Notes: a model not told the origin generated them from the sequence alone. DNA of 64,000 nt from Streptomyces nodosus (GCF_008704995.1 NZ_CP023747.1:6978001-7042000); one strand, 5' to 3'; numbered from the stretch's first letter, positions 52,108 to 61,562 are shown. Translations and numbers: made by a program.

Positions 52108-53604
52108 GTGAAAAAGATGTTCACGGCTCCTGACCCGGGGCTGTTCCGGCTGCGGACCTCCTTGCGCGCGGTCCTCGGCATCGGCCTGGCCGTGGCCCTG
52201 TGCGAGACGGCCGGGCTCTCCCTGCCCGCCTCGATCACGGGCGGGCTCGCGGCCCTACTCGCGCTGTTCACGGTCGCCGACCGGACCGTGCGCGGTCAGG
52301 CGCTCACCACCGCGCTGCTGCCCGTGGCCGGTCTGCCGGTGCTGGCGCTCGCGACCACGGTGCACGAGCTGCCGGCCGTGCGGGACACGGCCTGGCTCGC
52401 GGTGGTCTTCGCCGGCGTATACGCCCGGCGCTGGGGTCCGCGGGGCCATGCGCTGGGTGTGTTCGCGTTCATGATGTTCTTCACCGCCCAGTTCCTGCAC
52501 GCCACCGCGGACCGGATGCCGGAACTGTTCGCGTCCGTCGCGCTGTCGCTCGCCGCCGCGTCGACGGTGCGGTTCGGCCTGTGGTGCGTCGAGCGCCGTA
52601 CGCCGTCGCCCGCCGCTCCCGCCCCGCTCGGCGGACGTGGCCTGGCCCGGCCCGCCACCCGTCAGGCCTTCCAGGTGACGGCCGCCTGCGCCTTCGCGGT
52701 CGCCGTCGGCCAGGTGGCGTCGCACGACCGCTGGTACTGGGCCGTCGGCACCGCCTGGTGGATCTTTGTGAACACCGCCTCGCGCGGCGAGACGCTGGTC
52801 CGCGGCTTCCGGCGCCTCCTCGGCACGGTGACCGGCATCGTCGCCGGACTTCTGATCGCCGTTCCGCTGCACGGCGCCCCCGCGCCCACGGCCGCGCTGA
52901 TCGCGGTCTGTGTGTTCGGGATCTTCTACACGGCGGCTCCCTCGTACAGCTGGATGATGTTCTTCGTCACCGTCATGGCGGGCCTGCTGTACGGGCTCCT
53001 GGGCGTCCTGCACCCGGGGCTGCTCGGCCTGCGCGTCGTCGAGACGGGCATCGGTGCGCTGGGAGCCACGCTGGCCGTGACCCTCGTGCTGCCGATCACC
53101 ACCCATGCGGTCACCGACCAGTGGGTGCGCCGGGCCCTGCACGCCGTGCACGACTGCACCGCCGTGGCGACCCGGCGGCTCGCGGGCGACACCGGGGCGG
53201 ACCCCGCGCTCCCGGTGACGGAGCTGGAGGCGCTGCTGGGCCGGGTACGCCTGGCGCTCGCGCCGCTGGTGCACCCGCTGAACCCGCTGCGGGTCCGCAA
53301 GGAGCGTGCCCGCCGGGTGCTGGCCCTGCTCGACGAGTGCGCCCTGCGGACGCGTGGCCTCGCCGCCGTCGCCGCCGACCAGGACGCCTCGCACGATGCC
53401 CGGCTGACCGCCGCGTGCCGACGCGTCGAGACCGCGCTGGAGGCCCTGCTCGGCGCGGTGCCCGAGCGCGCCCTCACGGCCCGCGCAAGCGCCCCCGGCC
53501 ACCACCCGGGCGCCGAGCAGGCCCTCGGCCATCTGCACGGTCTGGAGCACGCCCTGCTGGCACTGGCCGCGCCCCTGAGCGGCTCGTCGCCGTCCCGGGC
53601 CTGA
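52108..53604 (+). CDS. FUSC-family inner-membrane transporter
   Basis: The roughly 498-residue protein has two blocks of about five or six membrane helices (about 20-150 and 205-340) separated by a soluble loop, then a cytoplasmic helical C-terminus, which is the FUSC/aromatic-acid exporter layout. WAVGTAWWIFVNTASRGETL and RGFRRLLGTVTGIVAGLLIA are typical. It probably exports a small organic acid or amphipathic compound. The start is uncertain: GTG 52108 (GGGGGCGGA about 11 nt upstream) is chosen over ATG 52066. Confidence 0.85.
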   Translation: MKKMFTAPDPGLFRLRTSLRAVLGIGLAVALCETAGLSLPASITGGLAALLALFTVADRTVRGQALTTALLPVAGLPVLALATTVHELPAVRDTAWLAVVFAGVYARRWGPRGHALGVFAFMMFFTAQFLHATADRMPELFASVALSLAAASTVRFGLWCVERRTPSPAAPAPLGGRGLARPATRQAFQVTAACAFAVAVGQVASHDRWYWAVGTAWWIFVNTASRGETLVRGFRRLLGTVTGIVAGLLIAVPLHGAPAPTAALIAVCVFGIFYTAAPSYSWMMFFVTVMAGLLYGLLGVLHPGLLGLRVVETGIGALGATLAVTLVLPITTHAVTDQWVRRALHAVHDCTAVATRRLAGDTGADPALPVTELEALLGRVRLALAPLVHPLNPLRVRKERARRVLALLDECALRTRGLAAVAADQDASHDARLTAACRRVETALEALLGAVPERALTARASAPGHHPGAEQALGHLHGLEHALLALAAPLSGSSPSRA

Positions 53605-53736
53605 CCACGGCGGCAGGCGGGACGTCTCCGGGCGCCCCGTCGAATTCCCCTCGAACTCCCTTCGAACAGAACCCCCTTCGTGGTTCAGACCTGCTGTTAC
53701 CGTCGTCCCGGCAGAGGTCGGCGAGAGGGGACGGCA

Positions 53737-54765
53737 GTGGCGAGCGGCGGCGGGCGGGGACAGCGGGCGTACATCGGCTCGTTCACGACGGCGGGAGGGC
53801 GCGGCGTTCTCACGGCGGCCGTGGACCCGGACGGCGGAGCGCTGAGCGTGCTGGCCGCCGTGGACGAGGAGCCCGACCCGTCGTATCTCGCACTGTCCGG
53901 GGACATGCTGTACGCCGTCAGCGAGACGGACCACGGCGCGGTCGCCGCATACCGCCTTGACGGCGACCGGCCGGTGCTCACCGGCCCGCCCGTCCCCGTC
54001 GGCGGCAGCGGGCCCACGCATCTGAGCCTGCACGCCGGTCATGTCCTGACCGCCAACTACGGTTCGGGCAGCGTCACCGCCGTGCCGCTGCACGACGACG
54101 GCACCCTCGTGGACGGCCCGCCCGCCGTGCTCCGGCACCGGGGCTCGGGCCCGGTCCCCGAGCGGCAGGGGTCCCCGCACGCCCATCAGGTGCAGCCCGA
54201 CCCCGGCGGCCGGTGGATCGTCAGCGTCGACCTGGGCACGGACTCCGTCCGGGTGTGCGCGCTGGAGGGCGGCGCCCTCATCGTGCACCGCGAGACCGCG
54301 CTGCGCCCCGGGTCGGGGCCGCGCCATCTGGCCTTCCACCCGGACGGTGACCGCGCGTACGTCCTCAACGAGCTGACCCCGACCGTCACCGTCTGCCGCT
54401 GGGACGGCACGGCCGGCCTGCTGGAACCGGTGGACGAGACGCCAGTGCTGCCGGACGGTCCCGAGGACGAGGCCTATCCGTCGGGGATCGTCGCCTCGCC
54501 CGACGGACGCTTCGTGTGGGCGGCCACACGCGGGCCGGATGTGCTCTCCGCGTTCGCGGTCGAGGGGGAGGAGCTCCGACGGGTGGCCACGGTGCCGTGC
54601 GGGGGTGTCTGGCCGCGCGCGATCACCCTGGCGCAGGGGTTTCTGTACGTCGCCAACGAGCGCTCCGGGGACGTGACCTGGTTCGCCGTGGACCCGGGGA
54701 CGGGCGTGCCGAGGCGGAGCGGCTCGGTGGAGGCACCGGCGGCCTCCTGCGTCGTCCTCGGCTAG
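53737..54765 (+). CDS. Lactonase family (6-phosphogluconolactonase-like beta-propeller) protein
   Basis: The 342-residue protein is a seven-bladed propeller of the lactonase/Pgl group: RAYIGSFTTAGGRGVLTAAV at the start, HLSLHAGHVLTANYGSGSVT, SPHAHQVQPDPGGRWIVSVD and FHPDGDRAYVLNELTPTVTV. Members hydrolyse 6-phosphogluconolactone or other lactones; the true substrate here is unknown. The GTG at 53737 has GAGGGG 8 nt upstream. A strong bidirectional terminator follows after about 180 nt. Confidence 0.9.
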   Translation: MASGGGRGQRAYIGSFTTAGGRGVLTAAVDPDGGALSVLAAVDEEPDPSYLALSGDMLYAVSETDHGAVAAYRLDGDRPVLTGPPVPVGGSGPTHLSLHAGHVLTANYGSGSVTAVPLHDDGTLVDGPPAVLRHRGSGPVPERQGSPHAHQVQPDPGGRWIVSVDLGTDSVRVCALEGGALIVHRETALRPGSGPRHLAFHPDGDRAYVLNELTPTVTVCRWDGTAGLLEPVDETPVLPDGPEDEAYPSGIVASPDGRFVWAATRGPDVLSAFAVEGEELRRVATVPCGGVWPRAITLAQGFLYVANERSGDVTWFAVDPGTGVPRRSGSVEAPAASCVVLG

Positions 54766-54942
54766 GGGGAAGGCGCGGAGGGCCGGAGAGGCCCGGAGAC
54801 GTCCTGTGGCGGCTTCCGGCCGGACCGTGCACGGGGGCTCCGGATCCGTAGCGCTTCGGTGGGTACGGTCCTTCCGGCGTGCGGGGGTGTCTCCCGACGC
54901 GTACGTGGCTCTCTGCACCTCGGGCTGTGCCGGGTGAAGGCG

Positions 54943-54974
54943 AAGGGCCCGCTCCCGGAGAGGAGCGGGCCCTT
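54943..54974. terminator. Bidirectional terminator
   Basis: A perfect 13-bp stem AAGGGCCCGCTCC (54943-54955) / GGAGCGGGCCCTT (54962-54974) with a 6-nt loop, A-rich before and T-containing after, lies between the convergent lactonase and chelatase genes. Confidence 0.9.
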
Positions 54975-55001
54975 GGTCGTACGGATGCGGTACTGCGGGG
55001 C

Positions 55002-55925
55002 TCAGTGGGCCGGCGTGCCCTGCGGCTGCTGCGGGGCGATCCCCAGCGCCGTCATGTACTTGGCCAGCGCCAGCTTGCCGATGGCCGGGTACGGGCCGAG
55101 CGCCTCGGCGACGGCACAGTCCGCCTCCTCGGCGGCGGCGTCCAGCAGCCCGGCCTCCAGCTCGGGGCCGATCAGATACGGCGCGAGCGCCAGCTGCTGC
55201 GAACCCGAGGAGCGCAGCTCCTCGGCGACGTTCGCGATCGAGCCCTCCTGGTCCAGCGCGGCCGCGATCACCGGCACGGCCAGCCGGGCGGCCAGCAGCA
55301 TGCCCGTGATCCCGGCAGCCTGAACGGCCTCGTCGCCTCCCACGGAGGCGAGGATGATGCCGTCCGCGGCGGTGGCCACGGTGAACAGGCGGGCGCGGTC
55401 GGCACGGGCCAGACCGGCCTCGGACAGGCGTACGTGCAGCGCCTCGGCGAGCAGCGGGTGCGGGCCGAGCACATCGGTCAGCTCGGCCGCGACACGGCTG
55501 TCCATGACGGCCTGGCGGATCCGGCGCAGCAGCGCGCTGTCCGGCCCTGCCAGCAGCGGTACCACCACGGCGGCGGGACCCTCGGGCTCCTTGGCCTCCG
55601 TACCGGCGGCGACGGCCTGCTCATAGCGGGCGGTGCGCTCCTCGGAGGTGTGCGCGAGGACCGACTGCAGCGTGGGGAACTCGGAGTCGTCCCCGTCCAG
55701 ATAGGCGATCCGGGCATCGAGGCCGGGCAGCTCGGAACGCGCGATGCTCACGACCTCCTCGGCCAGGCTGCGCGTGTCGGCGCTGGGAGTGCCCGGCACC
55801 ACGAGGACGAGTGCGGGCGCGCCCTCGGGAGCCGCCAAAGGTTCCGGGCGACGGTGTCGCCCGGGCTGACGCGGTCTCGGCATTCGTACAGGCAGGCCGG
55901 ATGCCGGCCCAGTGGGGGAGCTCAT
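55002..55925 (-). CDS. Sirohydrochlorin chelatase (CbiX-type)
   Basis: The 307-residue protein consists of two CbiX-like halves. The first has ALVLVVPGTPSADTRSLAEE (about 38-57) in place of the usual HGSR start, so the first His is replaced; the second has DVLGPHPLLAEALHVRLSEA with the conserved HP. It inserts iron or cobalt into sirohydrochlorin for siroheme or cobalamin. In Streptomyces such genes usually sit near nitrite/sulfite reductase genes, none of which is visible here. Start MSSPTGPASGLPVRMPRPRQ is tentative. Confidence 0.85.
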   Translation of the reverse strand: MSSPTGPASGLPVRMPRPRQPGRHRRPEPLAAPEGAPALVLVVPGTPSADTRSLAEEVVSIARSELPGLDARIAYLDGDDSEFPTLQSVLAHTSEERTARYEQAVAAGTEAKEPEGPAAVVVPLLAGPDSALLRRIRQAVMDSRVAAELTDVLGPHPLLAEALHVRLSEAGLARADRARLFTVATAADGIILASVGGDEAVQAAGITGMLLAARLAVPVIAAALDQEGSIANVAEELRSSGSQQLALAPYLIGPELEAGLLDAAAEEADCAVAEALGPYPAIGKLALAKYMTALGIAPQQPQGTPAH

Positions 55926-56092
55926 GGCGCCGCATGCTACTCACTTTGTGGGACCTCCTGTTCGGGGAGGGTGCAGGTGAGCGGTTTCCGTCCGGTTTTG
56001 TCTGATGGGTTACGTGCGGATGAGAAGTGATCGATACGGTCTGACTTTTCCGTCGTGCGCCGACATCAAGTCCCTTCTCCCGACAAGGGTAG

Positions 56093-57121
56093 TCAGCCGC
56101 CCCCGTCGGTCGCGAGATGCAGCATCCGTCCGTCGCAGGGTAGTTTGAGATCATCGGCGGCGAGAGCCAGTGCGATGCGTACGGCACCATCCAGCGGATT
56201 GCCCTGTGCGGGGACCCGGCGCGCCCGGGGGAGGCACCGCGTCAACTCCTCCCGCAGCGGACCGAGAAGGGGCTCACCCAGATGGAACAGGCCCCCGGTG
56301 AGGGCGACCAGGGGCTCGTCCGTGGCAGGGCACACGGTGGCCGCCGACTCGGCCAGATGCCGGGCCGCGGCAGCCAGGATGCCGGCCGCCACCGGGTCGT
56401 CGGCGGAGCAGGAGGCGACCTCGGGCGCGAAGGAGGCCAGCACCGCGGGCCGGTCGGTACGCGGATACAGCGCGCCGGGCAGCGCGTCGGCCGGGCCGAA
56501 CACCGCCTCCGCCCGCGCCAGCAGACTCTCCGAGCCCCCGGGCCGGCCGTCATGGGCACGCAGCGCCGCCTCGAGACCGGCACGTCCGATCCAGGCACCG
56601 CTGCCGCAGTCGCCCAGCAGATGCCCCCAGCCGTCCGCCCGGTGCCAGCTCCCCAGGTCCGTGCCCAGCGCGATCACCCCGGTGCCGGCCGCGATCACCG
56701 CACCCGGGCGCTCCCCGAGCGCGCCGGCGTAGGCGGTCACGGCGTCCGCGGCCAGCGCGATCCTGCGGACACCGAGCTCATGGGCCAGCGCCCGGGGGAG
56801 CGTGGCCCGCAGATCGTCGCCCAGGGTGGCCATGCCGGCCGCCCCGATCGCGATGGTTGGCACCGTGGCTCCGCCCGCGTTCATTAGCAACCGCCGTGCC
56901 ATCGGCAGAAGTTGCTCCAGCAGATGCCCCGCGTCGATACCGCGGGCCCCCGTACGGACCGGCTCCCCCGAGGCGAGCGGGGCGGACGCGGAGGCCGGAC
57001 CGCCGAGCGGGACCAGGGCGACCCGTAGACCGGACCCCCCGGAGTCCACGGCGAGCACGGCTTCGGGCACGGGGCCCCGCCCGCCCGCCGTGGGCATGTC
57101 CGGGGAGCCCTGCGGGGTCAC
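56093..57121 (-). CDS. BadF/BadG-type ATPase, N-acetylglucosamine kinase-like
   Basis: The 342-residue ASKHA-fold protein has phosphate motif LAVDSGGSGLRVALVPLG (about 23-40), a second phosphate motif AVIAAGTGVIALGTD, and GWGHLLGDCGSGAWIGRAGL, which is typical of GlcNAc kinases. It probably phosphorylates an amino sugar from wall or chitin recycling. Its GTG start overlaps the ung stop codon (GTGA), so it is translationally coupled to ung. Confidence 0.88.
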   Translation of the reverse strand: MTPQGSPDMPTAGGRGPVPEAVLAVDSGGSGLRVALVPLGGPASASAPLASGEPVRTGARGIDAGHLLEQLLPMARRLLMNAGGATVPTIAIGAAGMATLGDDLRATLPRALAHELGVRRIALAADAVTAYAGALGERPGAVIAAGTGVIALGTDLGSWHRADGWGHLLGDCGSGAWIGRAGLEAALRAHDGRPGGSESLLARAEAVFGPADALPGALYPRTDRPAVLASFAPEVASCSADDPVAAGILAAAARHLAESAATVCPATDEPLVALTGGLFHLGEPLLGPLREELTRCLPRARRVPAQGNPLDGAVRIALALAADDLKLPCDGRMLHLATDGGG

Positions 57122-57804
57122 GGCAGACGCCAGTCCACCGGCTGTGCGCCCTGTCTGATCAGCAGGTCGTTGGCCCGGCTGAACGGACGTGAGCCGAAGA
57201 AGCCCCGGTCCGCGGACATCGGGGACGGGTGCGCCGACTCGACCGACGGCAACTCGCCGAGCAACGGCCGCAGATTGCGGGCGTCACGCCCCCACAGGAT
57301 GGACACCAGCGGCTTTCCGCGCGCGGCCAGGGCCCTTATGGCCTGCTCGGTGACCTCCTCCCAGCCCTTGCCGCGGTGTGCCGCAGGACGGCGCGGGGCC
57401 GTGGTGAGCGCTCTGTTGAGCAACAGCACGCCCTGCTGGGTCCAGGGAGTGAGGTCGCCGTTGGACGGCTGGGGCAGGCCCAGATCGGTGTTCAGCTCCC
57501 GGAAGATGTTGATCAGACTGCCCGGCAGCGGTCGTACCTCCGGGGCGACCGAGAACGACAGCCCCACCGCGTGCCCCGGTGTGGGATAGGGGTCCTGGCC
57601 GACGATCAGGACGCGGACCTCGTCGAAGGGCTGCTGGAAGGCCCGTAGGACGTTCGGTCCCGCCGGGAGGTAGGTGCGCCCGGCGGTGATCTCCGCACGC
57701 AGGAAGTCCCCCATCTCGGCGACTCTTCCGGCCACGGGCTCGAGGGCCTTCGCCCAGCCGGGTTCGACGATCTCATGCAACGGTCGTGGTGCCACGGGCG
57801 TCAC
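57118..57804 (-). CDS. ung: Uracil-DNA glycosylase
   Basis: The 228-residue enzyme removes uracil from DNA. The catalytic water-activating Asp is in VLIVGQDPYPTPGHAVGLSF (about 70-90), uracil recognition is in LLLNRALTTAPRRPAAHRGK, and the second catalytic motif is HPSPMSADRGFFGSRPFS. Length fits family-1 UNG. GTG 57804 is chosen on length; upstream codons lack homology. The kinase-like gene is coupled through a GTGA overlap. Confidence 0.96.
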   Translation of the reverse strand: MTPVAPRPLHEIVEPGWAKALEPVAGRVAEMGDFLRAEITAGRTYLPAGPNVLRAFQQPFDEVRVLIVGQDPYPTPGHAVGLSFSVAPEVRPLPGSLINIFRELNTDLGLPQPSNGDLTPWTQQGVLLLNRALTTAPRRPAAHRGKGWEEVTEQAIRALAARGKPLVSILWGRDARNLRPLLGELPSVESAHPSPMSADRGFFGSRPFSRANDLLIRQGAQPVDWRLP

Positions 57805-58382
57805 CCTACTGCCGGTCGTATGGCGACGATCAACCGGTGGCCCATCCGGGACCGGGAACGACCGCGTGGTTGAGGAAAAGGCCACGGCATGAACGCTTTT
57901 GACCGTACGTCGACTCCCGCTCGAGCTCGCCGCCTCCCGCTCCGACCGCTCCCCCTGAGGGACCTTCGGCCCCCGGACTGGGGCCGTTGGGCCCCGTGCA
58001 CCGAAGGGTGCGGAGGCACGATCCTCGTCGGGACGGCGTCTTCGCGCCGGTCGCATCGAGCCGGGCCTCCGGGGCAGTCACGCCCATCCGCTCGTACCGC
58101 GACCGGGAAGAGGGCCCGGCACACAGGACTGGGCATGTCCGCCACGCGGTTCGGGCGTGCTCATCAGGGGGCGGGTGCGTCTGCCGGCCCCCTCCCGCGG
58201 CACTCGAGAGCGCTGGCCCGCGCCGTGCCGCACCGCGTCCGTGCGTTCTACCACCGCAGCGCACGGACGCGGCCCTCGGGCGGCCGCGAGGGGTGTGCGT
58301 CCCGCCTGCCGACCGGGTGTGACGGCCGTGCGGGGTGCGGCCGGGTGCTTCACACCGGTGGCGCCGCGGCCACGGCGCCCGT
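57805..58382. other. 578-bp gene-free stretch upstream of ung
   Basis: No convincing gene on either strand: the open frames are Arg/Pro-rich and lack domains. The stretch holds the ung promoter region and the 3' flank of the csoR-like gene. I could not assign a promoter or terminator with confidence. Confidence 0.55.
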
Positions 58383-58670
58383 CTATGCCAGCGACAGGAA
58401 CAGCTTTTCCAGCCGGGCCCGCATCTGCTCGCGGTCCTCGGGCGACTTGAGCTCGCCCTCGCCGTCGATCAGGCACTGCTGCAGGCCGGTCGCGATGATC
58501 GCGAAGCCCGCCCGGTCGAGGGCGCGGGACGCGGCGGCGAGCTGAGTGACGACGTCCTCGCAGTCTCGGCCCTCCTCGATCATCCGGATCACCCCGGATA
58601 TCTGGCCCTGCGCCCGACGCAGTCGGTTCAGCACGGCTCGTAGCTCGGCGCCCGCAAGGTCCAGGTCCAC
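58383..58670 (-). CDS. CsoR/CstR-family sensor repressor
   Basis: This 95-residue four-helix repressor has RLRRAQGQISGVIRMIEEGR (about 16-35) as its DNA-binding face. Cysteines are Cys37 and Cys66. The copper-binding His of CsoR, four residues before the second Cys, is replaced by Gly62, a pattern expected for persulfide-sensing CstR-type members rather than copper sensors. AAGGAG lies 7 nt before the GTG start at 58670, and a palindromic operator sits right upstream. No obvious sulfur-transfer or copper gene is adjacent; the next gene is a ferredoxin reductase in the same direction. Confidence 0.9.
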   Translation of the reverse strand: MDLDLAGAELRAVLNRLRRAQGQISGVIRMIEEGRDCEDVVTQLAAASRALDRAGFAIIATGLQQCLIDGEGELKSPEDREQMRARLEKLFLSLA

Positions 58671-58689
58671 GGTCCACTCCTTCAGGAAA

Positions 58690-58703
58690 TACCCCTAGGG
58701 GTA
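58690..58703. promoter_or_regulatory. CsoR-type operator
   Basis: TACCCCTAGGGGTA is a perfect 14-bp palindrome with the G-tract form known for CsoR/CstR operators. It lies 20 nt upstream of the csoR-like start and probably gives autoregulation. Confidence 0.85.
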
Positions 58704-58797
58704 AAGCTACCTCGTTGGGGAGCAGTGCCGACAATCCGGTATGACGTTCCCGTCGGAGCCCGGAGCGACCGGGTGCGGGGCCCTGCCGGGACTGAGC

Positions 58798-60141
58798 CTA
58801 CGGTGCGTGGTCGCTCGCGGCGGCCCGGAGGGACTGCCAGTCCGGCAGCTTGACCACCCCTCGGCCGAGCGACGCCCCCAGTTCCGCCTCGGCCCGTTCG
58901 ATCGACTGCCACCCCGCCCATTCGACGGGCGCCACCCCGTCCGCCCTCAGGGCCGCGAGCGGATCGCCGGGAACGGCGCGTGCCACGAGCGAGGGCGCGT
59001 CCTCCAGCAGTGAGGCCGCCGTCTCCTTGGCGCACGGCCGGTTCGTGCCGATGACGCCCGTCGGGCCCCGCTTGATCCACCCGGCCACATACTCGCCCGG
59101 AGCGACGGCCCCGTCGCGCAGCACCCGCCCCGCCCGATGCGGCACGGTGCCGCTTGCCGCGTCGAACGGCAGTCCGGTCAGCGGCACTCCGCGATAGCCG
59201 ACCGAGCGCAGTACCACCTGTGCCTCGATGTCCTCGTACCGCCCGGTGCCCGTGACCCCGCCCTGTCCGTCGGGGACCGTCCGTTCGAACCGCACCGCGC
59301 CCACCCGGCCGCCCTCGGCGAGGAGTTCGACCGGGCGCAGAAAGAAGCGGAGCCTGATCCGGCGCGGGGCGCGCCGTGGCGGTGCGGCGGCCCAGCCGCG
59401 CAGCACCTCGACATTGCGGCGCTGGACGGCCGGCAGCCCGGAGGGGTCGACGTAGGCCGGATCGAGCGCCGCCTCCGCCTCGTCCACGACCACCTCGGTG
59501 TCCGGCAGCGCGCCGAGTTCGCGCAGCTCCTTGGTGGTGAAACGGGCCTGCGAGGGGCCGCGCCGCCCCACCATCTGAATCTCGGTGATCTTGCTGTCGG
59601 CCAGTGCGGCGAGCGCCCCCTGCGGCATGTCGGTGGGGCTCAGCTCCGCCGCTTCGCGCGCCAGCATCCGGGTCACGTCGACCGCGACGTTTCCGACGCC
59701 GATCACCACGGCCGTGCGGGCGCCGTGCACAAAGCCGTGGGCCACGGAGTCCGGGTGCGCGCTGTACCAGGACACGAACTCGGTCGCCGACCAGCTGCCG
59801 GGCAGTTCCTCGCCGGGGATGCCGAGGTGCCGGTCGGTCGCGGCACCCACGCAGTAGACCACCGCGTGGTACAGCTCGCGCAGCCGGGCCGGTGACACCC
59901 CGTCCGCGCCCACCTCGACGCCGCCGAGGAACCGGATCCGCTCGTGTTCCATGACCGCGCGCAGATTGTTCTGCAGCGACTTGATCTTCTCGTGGTCGGG
60001 TGCCACGCCGTACCGCACGAGACCGTACGGGCACGGCAGACGGTCGAGGACGTCGACGCGTACCTCTGGATCCTGCTCCACAAGGCTCTGAGCGGTGTAG
60101 ACCCCGCTGGGCCCGGAGCCGACGACGGCGATATGCAGCAC
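58798..60141 (-). CDS. Ferredoxin/adrenodoxin reductase-like FAD protein (FprA type)
   Basis: The 447-residue protein begins MLHIAVVGSGPSGVYTAQSL (FAD Rossmann) and has DRLPCPYGLVRYGVAPDHEK, the signature of adrenodoxin-type ferredoxin NADP+ reductases, plus the NADP site VVIGVGNVAVDVTRML near 140-157. It passes electrons from NADPH to ferredoxin, and such enzymes support P450 systems; a P450 is encoded at 42696 but not nearby. The csoR-like gene follows 127 nt downstream of its stop, and the operator lies between them. Confidence 0.92.
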   Translation of the reverse strand: MLHIAVVGSGPSGVYTAQSLVEQDPEVRVDVLDRLPCPYGLVRYGVAPDHEKIKSLQNNLRAVMEHERIRFLGGVEVGADGVSPARLRELYHAVVYCVGAATDRHLGIPGEELPGSWSATEFVSWYSAHPDSVAHGFVHGARTAVVIGVGNVAVDVTRMLAREAAELSPTDMPQGALAALADSKITEIQMVGRRGPSQARFTTKELRELGALPDTEVVVDEAEAALDPAYVDPSGLPAVQRRNVEVLRGWAAAPPRRAPRRIRLRFFLRPVELLAEGGRVGAVRFERTVPDGQGGVTGTGRYEDIEAQVVLRSVGYRGVPLTGLPFDAASGTVPHRAGRVLRDGAVAPGEYVAGWIKRGPTGVIGTNRPCAKETAASLLEDAPSLVARAVPGDPLAALRADGVAPVEWAGWQSIERAEAELGASLGRGVVKLPDWQSLRAAASDHAP

Positions 60142-60307
60142 GGCGGAACTCCCTCGTTGAGGAGATTCGCTGGTGGCTCCAGCATTGCACCGCGCACGGT
60201 GTGAAGGGAGGGCGTGCGGGTGCGGCGCTGGGCCGACGGGGTGCGGTGCGCGCTCCTGCCGTGCGTGGCTTTCGCATGGTATGTGATCAATCGCTTACGT
60301 TACGTGT

Positions 60308-60826
60308 GTGCTCGAAGTGTCCTTTGAGGATTTTTCTGATCATTTTCGATCGGATGGGGCGGTGTCCGTCCGGCCCGCATGGGAAGTGCGGGAGCACGGA
60401 AACGTCACCAGATGGTTCACCGCCCGGCTCGATCTGCCCGAAGGGGGCCGGATCGAGGTCCTCGCGGTGGTGGCCGACGACTGTGTGGCGATCGAGGAGG
60501 TGCGGGCCCAGCCGCCGCTGTCGCTGGACGACCTCGCGGTGCTCGCCGACTGGATCGAGGAACCGCTGTTCCGGGCGTGTGCCATGGAACCCGGCCCCGC
60601 CCGCGAGCCCGCCGAGGCGCCCGTGACGGGCGACCGGCCCCCATGGCCCCGTGGCATCGAGGGGCTGCGACTGGTCGCCGAGGAGTATCTCGCGGCCCAG
60701 AAGGAGAATGACGATCCGGTGTATGCGGTGATGTGTGCGACGGGACGCAGCCGCCGCAGAGCGCTGAAACTGATCGCCGGCGCGCGGGAGGCCGGATTCC
60801 TGACGCCTCGTCACACCCGTTGCTGA
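60308..60826 (+). CDS. DUF6214 family protein
   Basis: The 172-residue protein starts MLEVSFEDFSDHFRSDGAVS (GTG start) and has WFTARLDLPEGGRIEVLAVV and a basic C-terminal helix with VMCATGRSRRRALKLIAGAR, matching the Streptomyces DUF6214 family. It is soluble and of unknown function. It is divergent from the ferredoxin reductase gene with about 165 bp between. Confidence 0.75.
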   Translation: MLEVSFEDFSDHFRSDGAVSVRPAWEVREHGNVTRWFTARLDLPEGGRIEVLAVVADDCVAIEEVRAQPPLSLDDLAVLADWIEEPLFRACAMEPGPAREPAEAPVTGDRPPWPRGIEGLRLVAEEYLAAQKENDDPVYAVMCATGRSRRRALKLIAGAREAGFLTPRHTRC

Positions 60827-60878
60827 GCAGATGCCTTGCCTGAGGTCGACTCAGATCCGGTCGGTCACTTCCGGTCGG

Positions 60879-61562
60879 TCACTTCCGGTCGGCCGGCCTC
60901 TTCGGGGTGCGGTCCTGGGGGGCGAAGAACCGCGACAGATCCGGGTCGTACGCCTCCTCGGCCCCCTCGGGGTCCGGCGGTGTGCCCATCTCCTCGTCGA
61001 GGCCGTACCGTTCGAACAGCTCCTCCCGCAGCACGGGCAGCGACATCGGGGCGCCCGGGACCAGTGCGGCGTAGACCGCGCCCATCAACAGGGCCCGCAG
61101 CATCGGGTAGTCGGTGTCGATGTCCTTCGAACCGCGCCGCGCGACCGTGTCCCGCAGCAGTTCGGCCAGCCGCTGCTGTTCGGGGCACTGCACGAACCCC
61201 TCCGCCTGGAGGATCCCCGCCATGTGCTCGCGCATGAGCACCCGGTGGTGGACGGTCAGCCCCAGGACGGCGTCGATCGCCCGGGCCAGCCGCTCCCGGC
61301 CGTCCTCGGTGTGCGGCTCCCGCTCCAGCGCCTCCTCCAGAGTGCGGTGCATCAGCCGGTGCACGGCCGACTGGAGGAGCTGCCGCTTGCCGGGGAAGTA
61401 GTACGAGACCAGGCCCCGGGCGGAGCCGGCCCGATCCGCGATGTCGCCGAGGGTCGTGGCGTCATAGCCGCGCTCGCCGACCAGTTCGAGCGCCGCCTGC
61501 AGCAGCCGCTCACGGGACCGCCGCCGCAGTTCTTCGTTGACCGAGGCGCTGCGCGGCGTCAT
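60879..61562 (-). CDS. TetR family transcriptional regulator
   Basis: The 227-residue protein starts MTPRSASVNEELRRRSRERL; the TetR helix-turn-helix follows (ALELVGERGYDATTLGDIAD, then RAGSARGLVSYYFPGKRQLL) at about 30-70. The C-terminal ligand domain is variable and has VLMREHMAGILQAEGFVQCP. AGGAG precedes ATG 61562. A near-perfect palindrome immediately upstream suggests autorepression. No target gene is obvious, since the divergent neighbour encodes DUF2630. Confidence 0.92.
   Translation of the reverse strand: MTPRSASVNEELRRRSRERLLQAALELVGERGYDATTLGDIADRAGSARGLVSYYFPGKRQLLQSAVHRLMHRTLEEALEREPHTEDGRERLARAIDAVLGLTVHHRVLMREHMAGILQAEGFVQCPEQQRLAELLRDTVARRGSKDIDTDYPMLRALLMGAVYAALVPGAPMSLPVLREELFERYGLDEEMGTPPDPEGAEEAYDPDLSRFFAPQDRTPKRPADRK

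Noticed and set aside
52255..54918. Minus-strand open frame of 887 codons
   Set aside because: It lies opposite the FUSC and lactonase genes, has low-complexity Arg/Gly/His composition and no start context.
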